This document shows positions 26,881-36,924 of a stretch of DNA of 64,000 bases, piece after piece. The notes beneath the pieces were generated by a model that was given only the letters and a program-made list of their open reading frames with translations, had not been told where the DNA came from and did not search any database. Within the stretch, counting starts at the first letter, position 1, and each line of letters starts with the position of its first letter. The stretch is from assembly GCF_005233835.1 (NCBI RefSeq), contig NZ_SZQA01000002.1:310001-374000 (forward strand). Reading direction: 5' to 3'. The translations under genes were made by a program, and so were the position numbers. The DNA comes from Herbidospora galbida (GTDB lineage Bacteria > Actinomycetota > Actinomycetes > Streptosporangiales > Streptosporangiaceae).

Positions 26881-28967
26881 AACTTCACCCAGGCCCGGTC
26901 GGCCAGGCTCGCCTTGTCGCTGATCTTGACGCCGAGGTCGGAGAAGGTCCAGACGGTGTCGCCCATGATCATGCTGCGCCTGATCGACGGGTCGAGCGGC
27001 AGGTTCGGGTCGCCCGGCTTCGGATGGGTGATCACGCCGGCCTTCTCGATCGTGTCGCCGATCTTCAGGACGAGCGCCTGCGAGCCGTCGTAGTAGTCGG
27101 CCCCCCAGGTGGCCAGCGGGATCAGGGCCAGGCCGTCCTGCGGCCAGTAGAGGAAGGCGTGCGGGTCCCATTCGGCCTGGGTGGCCGAGTCCTCCTGGTG
27201 GTAGCGCGACAGCACCGCCGGGGCCCCCGGGTCGCGGACGTCGAACAGCGAGACCTGGGTGCCCTGGGTCTGGCCCTTGGTGTTGGCCTCCTGGCCGACG
27301 CCGATGAGCCTGCCGTCGCCCGCCGGGTGCAGGTACGCCGAGAAGCCGGTGATCTTCAGCTCGCCGGTGACCTTCGGGGCCTGCGGGTCGCGCAGGTCGA
27401 GGGTGTAGAGCGGGTCGACCTGGCGGAAGGTGACCATGTAGCCGACCGGGCCGATGAACCGCACCGAGTAGATGCGCTCACCCTTGCCCAGGCCCGTCAC
27501 CTGACCGGTCTCGGCGAGGGTGTCGGCCTTCAGCACGTAGACGCCGCTCTCCGACTTCTCGTCCTGGGCCCGCGGGGTCGTGGTGGTGGCGATGCGCAGG
27601 TGGCCCTCGTGCTCCGACATCGAGTACTGGTTCAGCAGCCGCCCGGGGACCGAGCCGGAGGCGACGTAACGGGGGGCGCCGGCGCCGGTGACGTCGAACC
27701 GGTGGATCTCGGTGCGCTCGGCCACCGGCACGACCTCCGGCACGGTGTCGTCGTTCCCGGAAGGGGAGGGGCTGACGACCTCGGCCGTGGGGCCGACCTT
27801 CTCGGCGTCGCTCGGCGTCGGCTGCGCCTCGGGCGCGACCTTGCCCGGGTCGGGGATCTGGGTCGGCATGTCGGGGTCGGGCGAGGGCGCCACCGGGGTC
27901 GCGGGGGCCGCCTCGGCGATCGGCATCGGCTCGACGTCCACCGCGATCGGCATCGGGAAGAATCCGCCCCACCAGAGCGGGTTGCTCGTCACGTAGAGGC
28001 TGCCCTGGGTGCCGTAGACGGTGTCGCCGTCGGCCGCGACGCTGATCGGCTCGGTCGTGCCGAAGGAGCCGTTCAGGTCGAGGGTGTGTACGGTCACCAG
28101 CGACCGGCCCGTGAACTCGGCCGGGTGGCTGACGTTCTCGCACTTCACCGCGCCCTGCGAGGTCTGGCCGTTCGACTCGATCTCGTACTTGGGCAGCCAG
28201 GCGTCGAGGGGCGCCTTCCGGTAGGTCTCCTTGACCGCCTCCAGCATCTCCTTCTGGGTCTGGGCGCCGTCGTACTGGGGCATCGGCACCTGCGGCTCGC
28301 TGCGCACCACGATCCGGACCGTGGTCCCGACCATGCGCGCGTCGACGTGGATGGCGTTGGCGGGGGACATGCTGCCGAGCACCTTGGGCGTACCGGCCAG
28401 GTCGACCATGACGTAGCGCGGCGAGGCCAGCATCTCGGGCCGGACCGCCGCGCGGGCGGTGGCGGCCGGGACGTACCCGCCGTTGTTGAACAGCACCAGC
28501 GCCCGGTCGCCGGCCACGAGCAGGTTCGCCTCGGCCCACGACTGCTCCTCGGCGACCAGCCGCAGCGTGCCGGTCACCTTGCCGGACGCCGCGTCGAGCA
28601 CCCGCAGCACGCCCCGGTTGACCGTGATGACGCGCTCGCCGTCGGTCTTGACCAGGTCGGGCTCGTCGACCCCCGCCTCGTGGACGTTGGTCGTCGAATG
28701 GGTCTGGTTGCCGGCGCCCGTGGTGGACCTGGCGGCGCTGTCGGCCGCCTCCGCCATGGGCATCACCTGGAAGCTCTGGGCGTGCTCGACCGCGGCCGCG
28801 CGCAGCCCTTCGAGCATGCTGTCGCAGTCGTCGAAGGCGACCAGCTTGATGTTCGACGTCAGGTCGATGGGCGTCACCGGATCGGGTGACGGGGCGGCGC
28901 CCGGCGTGCAGGCCGTCGCCAGCAGGGCAATCGCGATGGCGCCCGCCACGCGAATCGAGGTGGTCAT
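26877..28967 (-). CDS. Beta-propeller lipoprotein
   Basis: A 696-aa exported protein. The lipobox is LLATACT (Cys near residue 20). A short helical region precedes a propeller whose entry motif is THSTTNVHEAGVDEPDLVKTDGERVITVNRGVLRVLD, typical of the secreted propeller family often annotated as beta-propeller domain protein (COG4880-like). A Pro/Ser/Glu-rich insert of about 80 residues (coding bases near 27720-27960) splits the propeller. Later blades read RIYSVRFIGPVGYMVTFRQVDPLYTLDLRDPQAPKVTGELK. ATG 28967 has a GGGGG site upstream; the open frame continues far upstream through the kinase gene and is rejected. It is probably cotranscribed with the kinase. Confidence 0.85.
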   Translation of the reverse strand: MTTSIRVAGAIAIALLATACTPGAAPSPDPVTPIDLTSNIKLVAFDDCDSMLEGLRAAAVEHAQSFQVMPMAEAADSAARSTTGAGNQTHSTTNVHEAGVDEPDLVKTDGERVITVNRGVLRVLDAASGKVTGTLRLVAEEQSWAEANLLVAGDRALVLFNNGGYVPAATARAAVRPEMLASPRYVMVDLAGTPKVLGSMSPANAIHVDARMVGTTVRIVVRSEPQVPMPQYDGAQTQKEMLEAVKETYRKAPLDAWLPKYEIESNGQTSQGAVKCENVSHPAEFTGRSLVTVHTLDLNGSFGTTEPISVAADGDTVYGTQGSLYVTSNPLWWGGFFPMPIAVDVEPMPIAEAAPATPVAPSPDPDMPTQIPDPGKVAPEAQPTPSDAEKVGPTAEVVSPSPSGNDDTVPEVVPVAERTEIHRFDVTGAGAPRYVASGSVPGRLLNQYSMSEHEGHLRIATTTTPRAQDEKSESGVYVLKADTLAETGQVTGLGKGERIYSVRFIGPVGYMVTFRQVDPLYTLDLRDPQAPKVTGELKITGFSAYLHPAGDGRLIGVGQEANTKGQTQGTQVSLFDVRDPGAPAVLSRYHQEDSATQAEWDPHAFLYWPQDGLALIPLATWGADYYDGSQALVLKIGDTIEKAGVITHPKPGDPNLPLDPSIRRSMIMGDTVWTFSDLGVKISDKASLADRAWVKF

Positions 28968-29005
28968 GCCCCCAAGACGGATCGCGGGCCGCCTCGGTTC
29001 GGACG

Positions 29006-30898
29006 CTAATCCCGCCGCAGGTAGCCGTTGCGGAAGTAGAGCTTGTCCATCGCCGCGTCGGTCGCCCTGATCAGCGTCTGGGTCTCGGCGCCGTCGAGGT
29101 CGGTGACCACCACCGCGTCCTCGTCGTCGTCTCCGGTGGCGGTGCAGAAGATGTGGGTGGTGTCCCACCAGCCGAGCACGGTGTCGCAGCCCGACTCGAA
29201 CTCGTCGAGCACCGCGCCGGTCGCGGTGTCCCAGACGCACAGGGTCACCGTCTTGCCGGCGCAGGTGGCCACGAACGCACCGCCTCCGGCGGTGAACAGG
29301 TCGCGCGCGTCGGTGAGGCCGCCGCCGATCTCCGGCAGGGTCTTCAGCTCCTTGCCCTGCAGGTCGTAGAGGTGGGGGGCGCGGGTCGTCTTGTCGGCGA
29401 CGATCGCGGCCACCGTGTCGCCGTCGCCGGTCCAGGCGAACGCGGCGTCCTCGGTCAGGCCGGGCACCTTCACGATCCGGGCCGTCTCGGTCGGCACGTC
29501 GACCAGGACGAAGCCCTTGGTCGTCGTCTTCTCGCCGACCTTCTCGCGCATGGTCAGCAGGACGCGGTCGCCTTCGGGCGACCAGTGGACGTAGTTGGTG
29601 GTGAGCGGCTTGGCGACCGTCTGGACGGTCACGGTGGCGCCGCTCGCCACGTTGGTGATCTTCAGCGAGTCGAGGTCGTCGGCGTCGTACTCCCAGGGGA
29701 TCCCGGCCAGCCGGTCGGCGGTCGGGCTCGGGGCGGCGTCGACGTAGGAGTGGCGGGTGAAGGTCGCCTTGCCGGGTTCGCGCACGTAGGCGTCCCACTT
29801 CTCCCGATCGACCCAGAAGATCGACAGGTACGCCGGGTCCGCCGGCCGCTCCAGCGCCACCGCCGTGGTGTCGTCCATGTCGATGGTGACCGGCGCCTGG
29901 GGGCTGGGGGACGCCGGAGGCGGCGCCGCCGAGGTCGTGGCGGGGGCCGGGGGAGGGGCGTCGTTCGTGGTCGCCGCCCACACGCCGCCGATCGCCGCGA
30001 TCACCGTCAGCGCGGTCGCCACCGTGACCACGGCCAGCGTGGGGAACCTCCGCTTCTCCCGGAACGCCTGCGGGACCGTCGCCCGCGCCGACGCCGGATC
30101 GCTGACCAGCAGCCGGTCGATCACCTCGCGCGCGGCCGGGCGCAGCGCCGGGTTCTTGTTCAGGCAGTCGAGCAGGATGCCCCGGAGCGGCTGCGGGACG
30201 TCGCCCAGGTCGGGCGGCATCCGCAGCACCCGGTTGATCACCGCCGGCATGGTGTCGTTGCCGAACGGCGCCCGCCCGGTCGCGGCGTAGGCGATCGTGC
30301 CCGCCCACGAGAACAGGTCGGCGGCCGGCCCGACCGGACCCCCGGCGAGCTGCTCGGGGGCCATGTAGGCGGGGGTGCCGATCATCGTCGAGGTCAGCGC
30401 GGTGTGGCTGCCCAGGGCCTTGCTGATGCCGAAGTCGATCACCCGGGGGCCGTCGGACCCGAGGATCACGTTCGGCGGCTTGAAGTCGCGGTGGACGATC
30501 CCGGCCTGGTGGATGGCCGCCAGCGCCGTCGCGGTGCCGATCGCCAGCCGGTGCAGCGAACTGCCCGTACGCGGCCCGCTCCGCGGGATCGCCTGGGCCA
30601 GCGACTCGCCCTCGATGTACTCGCTCACGATGTAGGGCCGCTGGTCTTCGGCGCCCACGTCGATCACCTGGGCGGTGCAGAACGGCGCCACCCGCTTGGC
30701 CGTGCTGACCTCCTGCAGAAACCGCCGGACCATCGCCTGGTCCTGCGCGAGATCGGGCCGCAGCCACTTGATCGCCACGCGGTCGCCGCCGGGACCGGCC
30801 CCGAGGTAGACGATGCCCTGACCGCCCTCTCCGAGGACCGACTCCAGCCGGTAGCCGCCGAGCACGGAAGGGTCGGACGGGCGTAAGGGAGTCGCCAT
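29006..30898 (-). CDS. Membrane Ser/Thr protein kinase with extracellular beta-propeller
   Basis: A 630-aa Hanks-type kinase. The catalytic domain spans about 14-270: glycine loop GEGGQG (23-28), Lys44, catalytic loop HRDFKPPN (136-143) and DFG (155-157). A single transmembrane helix (FPTLAVVTVATALTVIAAIGGVWAA, near 305-330) leads to a Pro-rich linker and an outer WD40/TolB-like propeller to the C-terminus. ATG 30898 is chosen because it immediately precedes the kinase fold. The propeller may sense cell-wall or secreted ligands. The gene is 38 nt upstream of the propeller lipoprotein and divergent from the aldehyde dehydrogenase. Confidence 0.92.
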   Translation of the reverse strand: MATPLRPSDPSVLGGYRLESVLGEGGQGIVYLGAGPGGDRVAIKWLRPDLAQDQAMVRRFLQEVSTAKRVAPFCTAQVIDVGAEDQRPYIVSEYIEGESLAQAIPRSGPRTGSSLHRLAIGTATALAAIHQAGIVHRDFKPPNVILGSDGPRVIDFGISKALGSHTALTSTMIGTPAYMAPEQLAGGPVGPAADLFSWAGTIAYAATGRAPFGNDTMPAVINRVLRMPPDLGDVPQPLRGILLDCLNKNPALRPAAREVIDRLLVSDPASARATVPQAFREKRRFPTLAVVTVATALTVIAAIGGVWAATTNDAPPPAPATTSAAPPPASPSPQAPVTIDMDDTTAVALERPADPAYLSIFWVDREKWDAYVREPGKATFTRHSYVDAAPSPTADRLAGIPWEYDADDLDSLKITNVASGATVTVQTVAKPLTTNYVHWSPEGDRVLLTMREKVGEKTTTKGFVLVDVPTETARIVKVPGLTEDAAFAWTGDGDTVAAIVADKTTRAPHLYDLQGKELKTLPEIGGGLTDARDLFTAGGGAFVATCAGKTVTLCVWDTATGAVLDEFESGCDTVLGWWDTTHIFCTATGDDDEDAVVVTDLDGAETQTLIRATDAAMDKLYFRNGYLRRD

Positions 30899-30950
30899 GA
30901 CTCGAATTGTGGCCCATGACCTGGGTCGGGCGGGCATTGCGAATTGACCG

Positions 30951-30962
30951 TACCGGCCGGTA
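30951..30962. promoter_or_regulatory. 12-bp palindrome TACCGGCCGGTA between kinase and gabD2
   Basis: A perfect palindrome in the 98-bp divergent gap, directly after a TTGACC (30944-30949). Operator candidate; the binding protein is unknown. Confidence 0.4.
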
Positions 30963-30983
30963 GTCATGAGCCTCGCTCCCGAA

Positions 30984-30989
30984 TAGTCT
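30984..30989 (+). promoter_or_regulatory. -10 element (TAGTCT) for a leaderless gabD2 transcript
   Basis: It matches TANNNT and ends 7 nt before the ATG at 30997, with no ribosome site between. Confidence 0.45.
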
Positions 30990-30996
30990 CGCGAGT

Positions 30997-32553
30997 ATGG
31001 CTGGTGAACTCCGGGTACCCGACCCCGCGCTGCTCGACCGACTCCTGCGTCACGTCACGTCGGAGGGCAAGACGCGGACCGTGGTCGCGCCCTTCACCGG
31101 GGCGCCGCTGGCCGAGGTGCCGATCTCGTCGGCCGACGACGTGCGCCGGGCGTACCGGCAGGCACGGGAGGCCCAGGAGGCCTGGGCCGAACTGCCCGTC
31201 AAAGACCGCGTCCGGCCCTTCGAGCGGCTGCACGACGCGATCCTCGACCGCCGCGCCGACCTGCTCGACGTCATCCAGTGGGAGACCGGCAAGGCCCGCC
31301 GGCACGCCTACGAGGAGGTCCTCGACGTCGCCGCGAGCAGCCTCCACTACGTGCGCAAGGCCCCCGGCCTGCTCGCCCCGCGCGCCCGCCGGGGCCCGTT
31401 CCCGCTGGCCACCCGGACCGTCGAGGTACGCCACCCGCGCGGCGTCGTGGCCTTCATCAGCCCGTGGAACTATCCCCTGTCACTGGGCGTGAGCGACGTC
31501 GTGCCGGCGCTGATCGCCGGTAACGCGGTCGTCCACAAACCCGACACCCAGACGCCCCTGTCCACCCTGTGGACGATCGACCTGCTCACCGAGCTCGGCA
31601 TGCCGCCGGAGATCTGGCAGGTCGTCGTCGGCGACCCGGCCGACATCGGCGAACCCCTGATCGACGACGCCGACTACGTCGCCTTCACCGGCTCGACCCG
31701 CGCCGGCCGGGTGGTCGCGGAGGCCGCCGCCAAGCGGCTCATCGGCTGCTCCCTGGAGCTCGGCGGCAAGAACCCCATGATCGTCTTGGACGACGCCGAC
31801 GTCGACCGCGCCGCCGCCGGCGCGATCAGGGCCTGCTTCACCAACGCCGGCCAGCTCTGCGTCTCGATCGAGCGCCTCTACGTCCACGACGCCGCCTACG
31901 ACGCCTTCACCGAGCGGTTCGCCCGCGCCGTCGGGAACATGAACATCGGCCCCGGCCACGACTGGGCCACCCAGATGGGCTCCCTCACCTCCCAGCGCCA
32001 GCTCGACGCCGTCACCGCCCACGTCGACGACGCCGTCGAGAAGGGCGCCAAGGTCGTCACCGGCGGCAGGGCCCGCCCCGACCTGGGCCCGTTCTTCTAC
32101 GAGCCGACCATCCTCGAGAACGTCACCGACGACATGGCCCTCTGCCGCGCCGAGACCTTCGGCCCCGTCGTGGCCCTCTACCGCTTCCGGCACATGGCCG
32201 AGGCGCTGGAACTGGCCAACGACACGACCTACGGCCTCAACGCGTCCGTCTGGACCGGCGACCCGGCCAAGGGCCGCGCCCTGGCCTCCCGGATCAAGGC
32301 CGGCACGGTCAACGTCAACGAGGGCTACGCCTCGGCGTACGGGTCGTTCGACTCCCCGATGGGCGGGATGAAGAACTCCGGCCTGGGCCGTCGGCACGGC
32401 GACGAGGGACTGACCAAGTTCACCGAGAGCCAGACGATCTCCTCCCAGGCGGCCTGGCTGGGCTTCGACCCCATCCTCGGCATGCCTTACGAGACATATG
32501 CGGACACCCTGGTCACCCTGCTCAAGGCGATGAAGCGGCTGCACCTTAAGTAG
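30997..32553 (+). CDS. gabD2: Succinate-semialdehyde dehydrogenase (GabD2-like)
   Basis: A 518-aa NAD(P)-dependent aldehyde dehydrogenase, the same length as mycobacterial GabD2. It should oxidise succinate semialdehyde to succinate in GABA catabolism or a TCA bypass. It has the cofactor motif FTGSTRAGRVVAEAAAK, the general-base Glu in LELGGKNPMIVLDDADVD and the catalytic Cys in FTNAGQLCVSIERLYV. The C-terminal SPMGGMKNSGLGRRHGDEGL is typical. Substrate assignment rests on overall resemblance; other aldehydes remain possible. guaA follows 39 nt downstream. Confidence 0.88.
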   Translation: MAGELRVPDPALLDRLLRHVTSEGKTRTVVAPFTGAPLAEVPISSADDVRRAYRQAREAQEAWAELPVKDRVRPFERLHDAILDRRADLLDVIQWETGKARRHAYEEVLDVAASSLHYVRKAPGLLAPRARRGPFPLATRTVEVRHPRGVVAFISPWNYPLSLGVSDVVPALIAGNAVVHKPDTQTPLSTLWTIDLLTELGMPPEIWQVVVGDPADIGEPLIDDADYVAFTGSTRAGRVVAEAAAKRLIGCSLELGGKNPMIVLDDADVDRAAAGAIRACFTNAGQLCVSIERLYVHDAAYDAFTERFARAVGNMNIGPGHDWATQMGSLTSQRQLDAVTAHVDDAVEKGAKVVTGGRARPDLGPFFYEPTILENVTDDMALCRAETFGPVVALYRFRHMAEALELANDTTYGLNASVWTGDPAKGRALASRIKAGTVNVNEGYASAYGSFDSPMGGMKNSGLGRRHGDEGLTKFTESQTISSQAAWLGFDPILGMPYETYADTLVTLLKAMKRLHLK

Positions 32554-32556
32554 ACT
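32551..32556 (+). promoter_or_regulatory. Possible guaA -10 element (TAGACT)
   Basis: It fits TANNNT, overlaps the gabD2 stop codon, and would give a leader of about 30 nt containing the AGGGAG ribosome site. No clear -35. Confidence 0.3.
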
Positions 32557-32592
32557 GGCCAGACCGCCGGTTCATCTTCAGGGAGTCCTCCT

Positions 32593-34140
<1,548 letters not shown>

Positions 34141-34152
34141 TCGCGGTCGGGG

Positions 34153-34158
34153 TAGATT
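34153..34158 (+). promoter_or_regulatory. -10 element (TAGATT) for a leaderless acyltransferase transcript
   Basis: It fits TANNNT and ends exactly 7 nt before the GTG at 34166. It lies in the 25-nt gap after guaA. Confidence 0.42.
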
Positions 34159-34165
34159 GGCCCCG

Positions 34166-35422
34166 GTGACCACGTCTAACCGCCTGGCCTGGCTTGACGC
34201 GTTGCGCGGCATTGGCGCGCTCGCAGTGGTGGCCGAACACCTGCTTCCGTGGGTCTATCCGCCGCTCCGGCCGACCTTCATGAACATCGGCATGTACGGC
34301 GTGGTCGTGTTCTTCCTGGTCAGCGGCTACATCATCCCCGCCTCGCTGGAGGGGCGGGGAGACGTGCGGGCGTTCTGGACCAGCCGGCTGTTCCGGCTCT
34401 ACCCGCTCTACCTCCTGGTGTGCGCGATCGCGCTGCTGGTCGGGCTGTGGGTGCCGATCAGGGAGCAGGTGCCGCGCGACGCCTCCGGGGTGTTCGGGCA
34501 CCTGTCGATGCTGCTCGACGTGGTCCACGTGGGCGGGCTGGCCGATCCGATGTGGACGCTGTCGTACGAGATGGTGTTCTACCTCGTCGTGACGGCCCTG
34601 TTCGTGAAGGGCGTCCACCGGTTCAGCGGGTGGTACGCCGTCGCCTTCGGCGCGCTCGCGGTGGTCGCCGGGCTCGTGATCGGGGCGCCGTGGCTGCCGG
34701 GGCCGTGGCCGGCCGTCGTGTCGGGGATCGTGTTCGCGGTCGGCATGGCCGGCCTGTTCAGCGGGCGGTTCCAGACGGCCGCCGCGCTGGTCCTCGGGGC
34801 GATGGCGCTGGTGCTGCTGGTCGGGTCGTCGTACGTGCCGTGGTTCGGGGCGGCGATCCTCGCGATGATGTTCACCGGGACCGCGATCTACCGCTGGGAG
34901 AAGGGCACCGGGCCGCTCTGGCCGGTGTTCGCCGCCGCCGCCCTGGTCGCGATCAGCCCGGCGTGGGCCGTCGCGGCGGGCTGGTGGTGGGTGCAGCCGC
35001 CCGTGTGGATCACCACGCTGGTGCTGGCCGGGGCCACCTTCTGGGCCGGGCGGGCGCTACGGCACCGCGCGCTGCCCAGGGTGTTCGTCTGGCTCGGGCT
35101 GATCAGCTACTCGGTCTACCTCGTCCACCACCCGATCCTGCGGATGGTGCCGATCCTGTTCGGCCACATGATGTCCAAGCCGGTGTGGGAACGCGCGCTG
35201 CTGGCCGCCGGCTATCTGGTCGTGCTGCTGCTGGTCAGCTGGGCGACCTACACATGGGTCGAGGCGCCCGCCCAGCGACTGGGCAGGCGCCTCGTGCGCA
35301 GGCGTCAGACCTCGCCGGCGGGCTGGCCGCCGAACGGGTCGTCCTCGTCTTCGAGCAGCTGGCCGTCGTCGTCGACGCCGTCGTCGTCCTTGCCCTCGGG
35401 GGCGGGCGGCGGCGCGGGGTAG
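34166..35422 (+). CDS. Acyltransferase family 3 membrane protein
   Basis: A 418-aa integral membrane O-acyltransferase of the OafA/YrhL type. It opens RLAWLDALRGIGALAVVAEH, the conserved N-terminal Arg and His motif, and has about ten transmembrane helices (FFLVSGYIIPASL, MWTLSYEMVFYLVVTALF, LISYSVYLVHHPIL, YLVVLLLVSWATYTW). It probably acetylates a cell-surface glycan on the outer face. GTG 34166 is preferred. The last 39 codons run antisense through the 3' end of the deacetylase gene, giving an odd Ser/Gly tail after the expected end near VEAPAQRLGRRLVRRR. Confidence 0.9.
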   Translation: MTTSNRLAWLDALRGIGALAVVAEHLLPWVYPPLRPTFMNIGMYGVVVFFLVSGYIIPASLEGRGDVRAFWTSRLFRLYPLYLLVCAIALLVGLWVPIREQVPRDASGVFGHLSMLLDVVHVGGLADPMWTLSYEMVFYLVVTALFVKGVHRFSGWYAVAFGALAVVAGLVIGAPWLPGPWPAVVSGIVFAVGMAGLFSGRFQTAAALVLGAMALVLLVGSSYVPWFGAAILAMMFTGTAIYRWEKGTGPLWPVFAAAALVAISPAWAVAAGWWWVQPPVWITTLVLAGATFWAGRALRHRALPRVFVWLGLISYSVYLVHHPILRMVPILFGHMMSKPVWERALLAAGYLVVLLLVSWATYTWVEAPAQRLGRRLVRRRQTSPAGWPPNGSSSSSSSWPSSSTPSSSLPSGAGGGAG

Positions 35423-36120
35423 GACTGGCCGGGCGTCAGTTTGACCCCTTCGAGCAGGGTCGAGGCCGTGACGAAGTGGTAGCCCTGCTTCTTCAGCGTG
35501 GCCAGCACCTTCGGCATCGAGTCGACCGTCTGCTTGACGGTCTCGTGCATCAGGATGACCTCGCCGCGCCCGGCCACTTCGAGGGCCTTGGCGGTCAGCA
35601 GGCCGACCTGGCGGTTCTCCGCGACCCAGTCGCCGGTCGAGGTGGTGCCGGGGATCAGCACCATGCCGAACTTGGCGGCGATCTCGCGCACCGTGTCGTC
35701 GGTGAGGCCGCCGGGGGCGCGCATCACCGTCGGGGCCTTGCCGGTGACCTTCTTGATCAGCTTGTGGGTCTCGTTGACCTGGTCGTAGACCTCGGTGCGG
35801 GTCAGCTCGGTCAGCCACGGGTGCGACCACGTGTGGTTGCCGATCTGGTGGCCGGCCTTGGCGATGTTCTTCAGCAGCGTCTGGTGCTTGTTCACCTCGC
35901 GGCCGATCACGAAGAAGGTGGCCTTGGCGTCGTACTTCTTGAGCGTCGCCAGCAATCTGGTCGTATAGGGCCCCGGGCCGTCGTCGAAGGTCAGCGCCAG
36001 GCACTTGTGGGTGGCGCAGAACGGCTTTTTGGGGGCCTTCTCAGGCGCCGCCGCGGCGGGTGCGGCGGGCAGGGTCACCACCAACGCTAAGGCGGCGAGG
36101 GCGGGGATCAGACGGCGCAT
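35305..36120 (-). CDS. Secreted polysaccharide deacetylase
   Basis: A 271-aa exported NodB-homology (CE4) enzyme. The signal peptide runs about 1-27 (LIPALAALALVVTLPAAPAAAA). Motif 1 TFDDGPG holds the catalytic base and metal Asp; motif 2 HTWSHPW holds the metal His residues; motif 3 MRAPGG has Arg; motif 5 EVILMHE is near the end. It removes N- or O-acetyl groups from a wall glycan. After the domain comes a Pro-rich stretch and a strongly acidic tail (DDDGVDDDGQLLEDEDD). ATG 36120 follows a GAGGAG site; ATG 36141 lacks one. Convergent overlap of 118 nt with the acyltransferase gene. Confidence 0.92.
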   Translation of the reverse strand: MRRLIPALAALALVVTLPAAPAAAAPEKAPKKPFCATHKCLALTFDDGPGPYTTRLLATLKKYDAKATFFVIGREVNKHQTLLKNIAKAGHQIGNHTWSHPWLTELTRTEVYDQVNETHKLIKKVTGKAPTVMRAPGGLTDDTVREIAAKFGMVLIPGTTSTGDWVAENRQVGLLTAKALEVAGRGEVILMHETVKQTVDSMPKVLATLKKQGYHFVTASTLLEGVKLTPGQSYPAPPPAPEGKDDDGVDDDGQLLEDEDDPFGGQPAGEV

Positions 36121-36189
36121 CACAAACTCCTCGGGGATCACTCAAGCCCGAAGCGTAACGCCTGTTATTGAGAGTTTTCTGAGCTCGTC

Positions 36190-36924
36190 TCATCCGGTTA
36201 TGCGGCGGACGATCGAAACCGGCAGCCGGGTCAGCTGGCCGAGGATCCCCGGCACCCAGACGATCTCCGACTTCGCGCGCAGGCCGTCGAGGATCGCGCC
36301 GGCCACCGTCTCGGGGCTGGTCGCGATGGCCGGCGGGGTGACGCCCCTGGTCAGGCGGCTGCGGACGAACCCGGGCCGGACCACCATCACGTGCACGCCC
36401 GACCCGCGCAGCGCCTCTGTCAGGCCGCGGGCGAAGGCGTCGAGGCCCGACTTGGCGGAGGCGTACAGGAAATCGGACGGGGACGGGCGGCCCGCCGAGA
36501 CCGAGGAGAAGACCACGAGCGCGCCGTGGGTCTGCCGGCGCATCGCGCCGGCGCACACGATCGCGGCGGTCATCGCCCCGACGTAGTTGACCATCGCGAC
36601 GTCGGCCGCCTTCAGCGGGTCGAGGTCGGCGTCGCCGAGCAGGCCGCAGGCCACCAGCGCCACGTCGACGTCGCCTTCGGCGAACACGTCGCCGAGCACC
36701 TTGGCGTGCTCCTCGACCCGGAAGGCGTCGAAGTCGGCCGTCTCGACGGTCGCGCCCGCCTCGGCCAGCCGCACCGCCGCGGCGTCGCGGGCGGGCGAGG
36801 GCCGCCCGGCCAGGATCACCCGGCGGACCCGGCGGCGGACCAGCCGCATCGCGGTCGCCATCGCGATGTCGGAGGCCCCGCCGACGATCAGCAGGCTCTG
36901 CGGTTCGCCGAACGCGTTCTTCAC
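36190..36924 (-). CDS. dprE2: Decaprenylphosphoryl-2-keto-ribose reductase (DprE2-like SDR)
   Basis: A 244-aa short-chain dehydrogenase. It has the cofactor loop LIVGGASDIAMATAM, the active Ser in VVFSSVSAG and the YASAK Tyr/Lys pair. With DprE1 it epimerises decaprenylphosphoryl-ribose to decaprenylphosphoryl-arabinose. GTG 36924 overlaps the dprE1 stop (GTGA) and has an AGGAGG site 8 nt upstream. A longer open frame upstream runs through dprE1 in another frame and is rejected. The gene order dprE1-dprE2 is that of mycobacteria. Confidence 0.87.
   Translation of the reverse strand: MKNAFGEPQSLLIVGGASDIAMATAMRLVRRRVRRVILAGRPSPARDAAAVRLAEAGATVETADFDAFRVEEHAKVLGDVFAEGDVDVALVACGLLGDADLDPLKAADVAMVNYVGAMTAAIVCAGAMRRQTHGALVVFSSVSAGRPSPSDFLYASAKSGLDAFARGLTEALRGSGVHVMVVRPGFVRSRLTRGVTPPAIATSPETVAGAILDGLRAKSEIVWVPGILGQLTRLPVSIVRRITG

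Noticed and set aside
24856-27171. A 771-codon minus-strand frame opposite glpD
   Set aside because: Shadow of glpD; the residue pattern is the Gly/Arg/His/Asp type seen for reverse reading of GC-rich genes.
26877-30917. A 1346-codon open frame joining the propeller lipoprotein and the upstream kinase region
   Set aside because: The true gene starts at ATG 28967 with a lipobox and ribosome site; the rest is a shadow of the kinase gene in another frame caused by high GC.
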